From an uncultured Brevinema sp. (GTDB taxonomy: Bacteria; Spirochaetota; Brevinematia; Brevinematales; Brevinemataceae): a DNA stretch of 10,684 bases. This document shows positions 1 to 8,400 of the stretch, piece after piece. The translations under genes and the position numbers were made by a program. Every line of letters starts with the position of its first letter. The first letter of the stretch is position 1. The stretch covers positions 1 through 10,684 of the forward strand of contig CAMQSH010000056.1 in assembly GCA_947036575.1 (NCBI GenBank), given 5' to 3'. Under the pieces are notes generated by a model, which did not search any database, was not told where the DNA came from, and saw nothing but the letters and a program-made list of their open reading frames with translations.

Positions 1-290
1 AGCAGTCGCTGGCAATGAAATTCTTAAGTCTTGGGCTCCTCCAATAGTGCAATAAAGACTTAAATATATAAATAGAAATAAAAGTAAGTAGAACAACAAT
101 AACAGTAATAATAATAATAAAGTGTGGAGGTAAAATGTAATGTGATATAAATATATAATATGTATAATATAAATCTAGGTATAAATATAAAATGTAAACT
201 GAAATGTAGGGAGATGTAAACATGTTTTTCCATAAAGTGTCGAGTGGCAGTAGTGGTGAGCTATGTAGCTCAGGAGTTCAACAGTAGCTA
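1..290 (-). mobile_element. Probable reversed 3' tail of a fish LINE or SINE
   Basis: This AT-rich stretch has TGCAATAAAGACTT, many TATAAATATA-type steps and GTAGCTCAGGAGTTCAACAG near 264-283. The layout resembles the reversed 3' non-coding tails of common teleost LINE-type repeats from memory. No coding frame is supported. The assignment to a family is not possible by eye. Confidence 0.35.
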
Positions 291-295
291 GTAAC

Positions 296-1250
296 AGGTG
301 GATCACAGACTTCCTTTCTGACAGGAAGCAGCACGTGAAGCTGGGGAAAAATGTCTCAGACTCACAGACCATCAGCACCTGCCTCCATCACCCTCTGTGA
401 CTCCACAATCGACGCAGTGGAGTCTTTTCGCTTCCCGGGAACTACCATCTCCCAGGACCTCATCAAGAAAGCCCAGCAGAGGATGTACTTCCTGCGGCAG
501 CTGAAGAAAATAAACCTGCCAAAGACAATGATGGCGCACTTCTACACTGCCATCATCAAGTCCATCCTCACCTCTTCTATCACCATCTGGTTCGCTGCTG
601 CCACTACCAAGGACAAGGGCAGACTGCAGCGTATCATTTGATCTGCTGAGAAAGTGATCAGCTGCAATCTTCCATCCCTCCAGGACCTGTACAACTCTAG
701 GACCATAAAGCGTGAAAGTAAGATTATGGCTGACCCCTCCCACCCCGGTTACAGACTCTTTGAGACACTCACCGCTGGCAGGAGGCTGCGGTCCATCAGG
801 ACCGAAAGCTCTCACCACAAAAACAGTTTCTTCCAATCCACTATTAGCCTTATCAACAAGTTCTGGAGCCCCCTCTGACACTGACTCTCTCCCTCTCCCC
901 ATCCAGATCGACATGCTACATTAACGTAGCATCTTCAGACTTTCTGCATAACATTAACAGTCTTTATTTATTTGTGACCACTTCAGCCTGTTGTATATCT
1001 GCACATTTATAGAATTCTGTGAATACATTGTAAACTCTCACTGTTACATGTCATATACTTGCGCCTCAGTTTGCACTACAGCTCCTTCGTTGTAGAAGAT
1101 TTTGTATATATGTTTATATTGTTTAGATTTTAATACTTGTTTTTTTATCTTCCTATATTTTTTACTTAATGTTTATTCTGCACTAACTACACCAAGTCAA
1201 ATTGTGCAAACCTACTTGGCAATAAACTTCTGATTGAACTGATGAGTCTG
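296..1250 (+). mobile_element. Truncated LINE (L2/Rex-like): RT remnant, C-terminus and 3' tail
   Basis: From 296 one frame reads RWITDFLSDRKQHVKLGKN, typical of the reverse transcriptase of L2/Rex-type LINEs, and runs to about 380. The frame then jumps to ASITLCDSTIDAVESFRFPG...KKAQQRMYFLRQLKK, the region after the catalytic core, so the segment that would carry the FADD motif has been deleted. The gap between GTTISQDL and IKKAQQRM is also shorter than usual. A TGA at 639-641 replaces an expected Arg codon; the frame then continues SAEKVISCNLPSLQDLY to SPL and a stop at 876-878. An AT-rich 3' region ends GGCAATAAACTTCTGATTGAACTGATGAG. The copy is dead. Confidence 0.85.
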
Positions 1251-1680
1251 AAGCCTATTAAACCCTTAGTTGTGAGGATCAACCTGGTACAACTAAACAT
1301 TACCTATACACAAAAATCCATAGAAAACTAGCTCAGCCTTGATCAATGGAACAGAGCACTAATTGGTGGGCAAGTTTTAGTTCTACAGTATGATTTTGCT
1401 GAGTTCAACCTCTCTAGTTAACATCTGTAAACAATGACAACCTCAGTAATATGAGAAATTGATTTATTTTAAAAGGGATAAAATGGGCGTTTATTAAACG
1501 AGTGGCTGACATGCTCAGCAGCTTGAACTTCTGCTCGAATTTCTCTTGTTTTACATTCACCTTTTCAAGGGTTCTTATTGAAATTGTGTCAGCAACTAGA
1601 GGAAAATAAATGAAATGTTAGATCACAATTTCTTTCAATGAAAAACACTTTATTATAATGAGACTTTGAATCTTTATAAA
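1251..1680. other. AT-rich spacer, no gene seen
   Basis: Between the LINE tail and the duplicated 3'UTR units I see no open frame of note and no exon with consistent splice signals. The right part probably contains the end of the minus-strand transcript (poly(A) candidate at 1649-1654). Confidence 0.5.
1649..1654 (-). promoter_or_regulatory. Candidate poly(A) signal AATAAA of the minus-strand gene
   Basis: On the minus strand AATAAA lies 618 bases after the exon 10 stop, just beyond the duplicated units, and is followed by a GTGTTTTT stretch that could serve as a downstream element. No earlier AATAAA was seen between the stop and this point. Further minus-strand AATAAA hexamers occur near 1463 and 1491. 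Confidence 0.45.
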
Positions 1681-2469
1681 ACGTTCTATAAAAGTTTAAC
1701 ATAACACATATGCATAGAATTCAAGTGCAAAAAAGGTTCAGAGTAAAATAATTGCTGATATAATAAAAGAGCACAATAGTCAGTCAATAACAACAACAAA
1801 AATTGGGCAATAACTACTAGTATTGCTAGTACTGCTCAAAACAAACGTAAAAAAAAAGGGGCTCTACGTGACCTGCTTATTTTTAAGCCCCCTGTTCCTC
1901 ACAAAATCCCTGATATTTTGAACAGTTCTATGCTGCAAAACAGGATCCTCTGCAAGCCTGCACTGCTCACACTCCAGTTTGGATGCAAGGTGTCCTTTAG
2001 AAATATGAGTTCCGAAGTATTTTGTGACTGCTTTGACTTCACTTTCACGCCATGGCTTTTTGACGTTCTATAAAAGCTTAACATAACATGTATGCATAGA
2101 ATTCAAGTGCAAAAAAGGTTCAGAGTAAAATAATTAATATAATAAAAGAGCACAATATTAGTCAGTCAATAACAACAACAAAAATTGGGCAATATCTACT
2201 AGTATTTCTAGTACTGCTCAAAAGTACTGCTCAAAACATAAACGTAAAAAAAAAAGAAAAAAAAAAGGGCTCTATGCGACCTGCTTATTTTTAAGCCCCC
2301 TGTTCCTCACAAAATCCCTGATATTTTGAACAGTTCTATGCTGCAAAACAGGATCCTCTGCAAGCCTGCACTGCTCACACTCCAGTTTGGATGCAAGCTG
2401 TCCCTTAGAAATATGAGTTCTGAAGTATTTTGTGACTGCTTTGACTTCACTTTCACTCCATGGCTTTTT
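1681..2469. repeat. Tandem duplication of last exon plus 3'UTR (two units)
   Basis: Unit one (1681-2062) and unit two (2063-2469) both begin ACGTTCTATAAAAG and end CCATGGCTTTTT. They share the 3'UTR stretch and most of the terminal coding exon. Differences are scattered substitutions, a missing GCTGAT-like stretch, a longer A-run near 2250-2270 and a small AGTACTGCTCAAA duplication in unit two. Similarity in non-coding as well as coding parts shows a recent DNA-level duplication. Confidence 0.92.
1864..2061 (-). pseudogene. Duplicated copy of the terminal SANT/Myb-like exon
   Basis: The minus strand encodes KKPWRESEVKAVTKYFGTHI and onward to NKQVT and a TAG at 1864-1866, 65 residues without an internal stop. 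It differs from exon 10 by only a few substitutions (S to R, R to G, Q to H, final A to T). It lacks the preceding VSRRYV codons and the GGCAG acceptor. The nearest upstream AG (TTTTATAG before AACGTC) would enter in phase 0 and not fit the phase-1 donors. It therefore probably sits as non-coding sequence in the 3'UTR of the gene, or is spliced in an unknown way. Confidence 0.75.
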
Positions 2470-2486
2470 CACATATCTTCTTGACA
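2272..2486 (-). CDS. Exon 10: terminal exon, SANT/Myb-like C-terminal domain
   Basis: The acceptor GATTGGCAG at 2487 opens the last exon in phase 1, and the frame runs to TAG at 2272-2274 (71 residues). It reads VSRRYVKKPWSESEVKAV, then a helix-rich region with ECEQCRLAEDPVL and RTVQNIRDFVRNRG before the stop. The KKPWSESEV start and following helices resemble Myb/SANT-type DNA-binding domains; I judge this by pattern, and the exact family is uncertain. A nearly identical second copy lies immediately downstream at 1864-2061. Confidence 0.85.
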
Positions 2487-5400
2487 CTGCCAATCACAAG
2501 AACATATTTTTCTTGCTTAGATTGTGAAGATATCCAATACAGCTAAATAGTTGACTTTGTTTTTATGTTCTATACAAATGTAATGTTCACCACTGTAATA
2601 GAATAAAGTGTTATTCAATTACAGTGGTATATGAAGACAGCTGACCGACACGAATGGACGACTCAAAAGACACAACTAAAATCTAAACTGAACAAACACC
2701 ATCAACGCAACACAACCAGCATGCCTTGGGAAACCACACAGATAGGGTCTTTCCAGAGGATATAAGATGAAGTATATTAAACCTAATTCAATTTAGTTTA
2801 ATTAATTTCTTGGGTCATCACCTCAACTGTGCTACTGCACTGTTGTAAATGTAGGAAAAGCAGCTTTTACCTTGGGAGCTGGTGACCTCCTGGGTTTTCA
2901 ACAGTTTTGTTTTTCCTGCAGAAAACAAGAAATGCTCTTTTGAGAATAGCTTGTACACACTACAAACCATTTGTGGAAAAGTTGTTTAATTTTCAAAGCC
3001 AAATTATAATATTTACAGTATACAGACTGAATAAGCTGTATCTTACGAGAAGTAGACACTATAAGATAAAAAATCATTGTGGAAGTGAACAGCCAGTCCC
3101 TCTGTATGGTGCTATGTGTTTTGCAACATGCTTACAAGTGTCAAAAAGAACAAACTATAAAAGATCGCTCACTTAGCTAACAGAGTAAATGGTCTTCTTC
3201 ACAGTATCCCCAAAGTTACAACACATAAAAGACAATATTCATTTACATAGGCTGATAAGACTCTAGCCCTGGAGGAGCTGTAGATGTGTATAAATGGAAC
3301 TCTCACCTGAGGCTGCATTTATTGTTTTGGGAGACTTCAGAGCCAACATGAAAAAGGTTCTCCCAAAAATACAACCAACACATCACTTTTCCCACTGGGG
3401 GTGAGCAGACTCTGGATTACTGCTACACCTGATTCAGAGACAGCTACAAACCCCTACCCATCCTATCTTGAAAATCAGACCACTGCAACATCAATGAATA
3501 TCCACATATGTAGCCTACTACAGACTCTAAGTGCACTGGTGATGTGGTCCCTACAGCTCCTATCTGCACCTACCCAAACCAGAAACCCTGGATCAGTTAG
3601 GAGATTTGTGCTAAGTTTAAGGCACGAACAACGAGATATACAGGGACAAAGTGGAGTCGGACTACAACAGCTCTGACTCCATGTGGAGCGGACTATGGTG
3701 CATCAGACTACAAAAGGAGAAATAGAGACATTGGTCAGCACACCGCATTGCTCCTGGATGAACTCAACACATTCTATGCTAACCAGCTGGTGTTAGATCA
3801 ACAACCTCTCTCTGAACATCAGCAAAACTAAAGAGATGATCGTGGACAGGAGACAGCATGGTGACAGACACCTGCATATAACAAATAAACCTGAAATTCG
3901 ATAAGACCTTTATCCCCCGTTATACCTACCTACATCCTCAACATGACCCCCACCCTAAAATCACACATTATACCTTTAGAACTCTTAAGACTCATCCTGG
4001 GTCAATGACAACTTTTTTTCTTTTTACTAAAACTCTGAACACAAAGACAGTTAGGCTTTGCTCAGAGTGCAGACAAATCAGATATGTTTATCAAATCCTA
4101 TCTTTAGGACTGACATATCAAGAACAGTAATGGCAGCTTGACACCAACGGCATGTGCACTACAGTTGATGTTTTGACAATCTGAAACCTACACCACAAAA
4201 AAAGATTTGCTGTTCAAATCTTAGTCTCTACAGGTTTTAAGTAGCATCAACATAACTTTTAATGTTACACTACCTAAAAAGAAAATCAATCCATGGCAGC
4301 AGCATAATAATAATAATAATAATGATGATAATAATATTTACCTTTGCGGTTGCTGGCCTCCTCCTGGGCTGAATGCATACGTTTTCTTTTTCCTGGTGAA
4401 GAAGAACAAATGTTGAAATCGATTCCTCAAAATTTCTGAGCATCAGGAATCTGAACTTTTATTTTGAAAAGCTATGCAATAATGTAACTTTTATTTTGAA
4501 TCATATACATTGTAGAGGCACATTTTATCACTCAATGTCTAAAACTAAAACATCTAAAAATAAATTTAAGTATCTCCAGTGATACAATTATATCCAAAAA
4601 ACATAAAATAACACAAATCTTTTCATCTTTGACAACAAAACCAATTAACCATGATACCCAAAGTGATATTGATAAGTAGATGGCTGTGTGCATAGGCCTT
4701 CAAATTAAGCCAAAGCACATGACATTCAGGCCCTACCTGAAACTAAGACTGACAGTAGTACAACATTTGAAGTACAAAATAAAAGTTATGAATGACTGGA
4801 GACCTACCATTAGAGCCGGTGACCTCACTCTGATTTTTCAGCTGATTCGTTTTTTCTACAGAAACAAAAAATACCTTTTGTAAGAATAAAACTCCAAACC
4901 AATTCTTTAGTAGTACCTCCAATGAAATAAAAATAAAGAAAAATCTGTGGTATTCCCACACATTACCTTCTGAGCTGGTGATCTCCTCAGGATTCTCCAT
5001 CCCTACATTTTCAAGAGAAAGCAAAACAGGCCTGTGTCATCAATCAAAGTAATGATGACAAAAGTAATGGAGTCTAAATGTTTTCAGGATGTGATTTTAG
5101 TTTTGCGATTTAAGCATGATCCTGACATGCATATTTGTTCAGATAAGATAAGATTGACTTTATTGATTCCACACTGCAGACATTCACTTGTTACACCGGT
5201 TCACAATATACAAGGTGGATAATAAAATACTCATAAATAAATAAATAGGGTCATCCTGGTGGCTCTGCTATACATACATACAGTATCTGTCAAATTTTGG
5301 ACATCAGGGATACCATAACTACTACTACAACTTAATTGAGTAGTGCTTGCCATAATATGAATTATTACAGCAGTTAAGTTATCTTCACTTTTGAAAAGGC

Positions 5401-8400
5401 ACATTTATTAATTGAAAGCTTTACAGATGACCTTTTGACTCAATTTTTTTAAGCTGCAGCCAAGTCAGATTCCCCATTTGCAATTTGTGAATCAAGTTGT
5501 AAGTTACGCTACTTGACAATTGCTAAAGAAATGACACAATGCATAAGATTTCAGCACCACTCCACACACAGCCATGTTTTCTAATGCAGACAGACTGACA
5601 ACAGGAAACTGACAGCAGAGAGACAGACAGAACACAGACAGACAGAGAGACAGGGCACAGACAGAGAGAGACAGACAGACATACAGACAGGACACAGACA
5701 AGACACAGACAGCAGAGAGACAGACAGGATACAGACAGAGACACAGCAGAGACACAGGCAGACAGACAGACAGGGCACAGACAGCAGACACAGACAGACC
5801 TTTACAAAGATAAATTGGAGTTTTCATCAAGAGGTCAATTAACTACATTCATTATTGAGGCTGTGGTTCATAGAAGCATTGAACTCTTACAATATATTGA
5901 GATGTAGCTCCCTTTTATATAAAGCAATAATAAAGCCACAAATGTGGAATTCACATAGAATGTGTACTCCAATGTTAGACACTGAACCCTTCACTGCATT
6001 TTCGAAGAATACATATGTTACATACCCTGCAGTCCAAGGACAGGTTCTGCCACTTCATCTCCATCATCTTCCCCATCATCGTCACTGTCTCCATCATTGT
6101 CCTCATCATCTTCAGCATCTCCATCAATCGGTTCCAGTTCATCTAAAGAAAAGCATGTTGATGAACACATAATTTTCATACATTGTATTATTTACTAATT
6201 AATAATAATATCATAATACTACTATCATCTTTCACAAAGTGTTCTCTATAAAATTCTCCATTCCAGACTTGTTATTGAATTTCTTGTTCCTTTAATGTAT
6301 TGTACTACCTGTAATGCATGATGTAACTGTAACAAGCTATTAAAAATAAAGATAAAAAATAAAAAGTACTCGCCTTCAATCTCAATCTCATCAAGAGATT
6401 TTCCTTGGAATTTCGTTAGAGATCCCTTCTCCATGGCAAGCAAAAGCTTTGAGATTTTCGCCATTTCAATTGTTGCCTCTGGGAGTCTATAGAAGTCTCT
6501 GTGGACTCGAATATCATGCCCTAAAAAATTTGCCAGTTGGTCCAGCTCATTGTTCTTCAAGTTGAGAATCTGGGAGAGTGTCGCTACATGCTTACGAAGA
6601 TGCGTTGACCTTAGATATTCTGGATTCTTTGCTCCACATTGACTGGCAAACATCCTGATACAGTCCTGCCCCCTGTAGAAGCTTGTGGAGGGACACTGTG
6701 ACCTTCCAAATAGGAAGGGGTTGTCATTGTGCACATTGCATGCATCTCTTTTATTTGCAAGAAGTGTTGCTGCAGTGACAACCTCAGGGTTCATCAAAAG
6801 AGCAACTTTTCTCCCTCTTTTTCCCATTATTTCTACCCTGCTGAAGTGCCTGGTCAGTTTTCGTTCAAATGGTGTGAGACCAACAGCTATGTCCTCATGG
6901 AGCTCAGTCTTGTCTCTTTTCTTGAAAGACTCCAGTTTCATTTTCGACACTTCTCCTGCACGACGTCTGTTGAATATAATTATTTGCGCAAGAGTTACCC
7001 TGGCAAGTTCGGCATATGCCTGTGGAGACTCATTCTCTGTTAAATTTTTTACAGCGTCAGCAGATTTTTGTTCCAGGTACTGGTGGAACCGCTGCACGTC
7101 CTGAGTAAATGGTATTGTTGACGGTTTGTTGAACTTTGCTTTGTTCAAAGTTGCAAGAGCGGTGTGTGAGACAAGCTCAGTCCATTCTTTTGTACAGAGA
7201 GCTTGGAATCGTTCAGCTGCGCTGATCATTTTGTCATCTTCTGCTGCAATACCCCTGCAGATCATAATATCCCCAATCTTTTTTAGGGAATGCCCTAATT
7301 TCAAAGCAAGACTCGGAGTGTGATATGAATGCGTGTCTTCATGAAAGCCTGCAACATCTCGCACAGCCTCAATGACTTTATAAAAATGGTTTGGTTTTGC
7401 AGCATCTTCAAAACTAAAAATTGAATGATTTTTTCTCAGGCTCAACAAGAGCCTCCCCATTTCTCGAACCTTCTGTCGTATATATTCATTTTTTGTTGGA
7501 TCGTTGCCGTGTTTATTGTAAAAAGACTGACCGAGTTGCAGTATGAGAAAATCGTTCCGGACAACAGATGCAATGTCGTCCTGTTTCATGTTCCCAAGGA
7601 CCTTCCAGAAACCAGGAGAGATAGCTTTGGAAGATGTTGCCTCTGCAACATCAACCAGTGCAAGAACTTTGCTCTGACCAGTTGCTTCGGTGTCTGTTGC
7701 AGTTTTTGAAGGGCATCTACGCATGTGGCGCCACAGTTCTTTACGTACAAACATACCTTTGCAATACAAACAATGAACATACATTTTTTTGTTTAGTGGC
7801 TGTTTTTTTCCCGGTCTTCTTTTTACTTTCAGAGGTCCACTCTGATTCTCCATAACCGTTTGGTTGTGTTGGTAATTCCCTCGGTTACGGAGCTTTTCGA
7901 GCAATCTCTTTCTCTCTTTTGAATGTGGAGGAAACATGAATGCCTCAGCAATAGCTGGTTCTACTTTTTCATGTTTTTTAAGGTGCCGTGCAATCTTAGA
8001 CTGAGGGATATTGCAGACATAACAGTAATTTTTGTTGGTGGAAATGTCTTTGGGGTTTGGGTTTACAGTGTCTGATGTGCTCTTGGAAGCAGCCCCGTCT
8101 CCATCTTCAGCACAGTCTATGTGTTGTGCAACACTCTCTGTACTGTCCTTATACCTTGAGGAAGTTGAGGAAGTTGATGCAGTGAGTTGATGAGGTGTAT
8201 AATCATCGTCAGTGCTGGATCCATCACTGATTTCTGCTTTATGAGGTGCATAGTCTTTATCAGATGTGGATCCATCACTATCTGATGAAGTCTCTGCAAT
8301 GACGTCTGGAGTTTCCAGACAGGAACGTTCAATGTCCTTTAGCCAAGAAAATGAAAAAAGAAAAAAAATTAAAAAAAGAAAAATTCGAAACTCATTTCCA

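Noticed and set aside
372..914. A 180-codon minus-strand frame
   Set aside because: It is antisense to recognisable LINE reverse-transcriptase and C-terminal coding sequence on the plus strand.
4680..5222. Plus-strand frames of 62-67 codons around the mini-exons
   Set aside because: They have no recognisable features and overlap the better-supported minus-strand exons and a LINE tail.
5504..5830. Minus-strand open frames of 65-108 codons rich in Cys, Leu, Ser and Val
   Set aside because: They come entirely from the CAGA/ACAG microsatellite; three overlapping frames look alike, as expected for a low-complexity repeat.
6685..7855. Several plus-strand open frames of 65-139 codons
   Set aside because: They are antisense to the well-supported recombinase-like exon and have no domain pattern of their own.
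7935..7937. Methionine at 7937 as the start of the recombinase-like protein
   Set aside because: The same frame stays open for 133 more codons upstream, includes a CxxC...HxxxH finger, and begins at a good splice acceptor that joins in phase to further exons.
8117..8332. A minus-strand frame starting MNVPVWKL
   Set aside because: It is a shifted frame of the large exon; the correct frame leads without a stop into the zinc fingers and catalytic domain.
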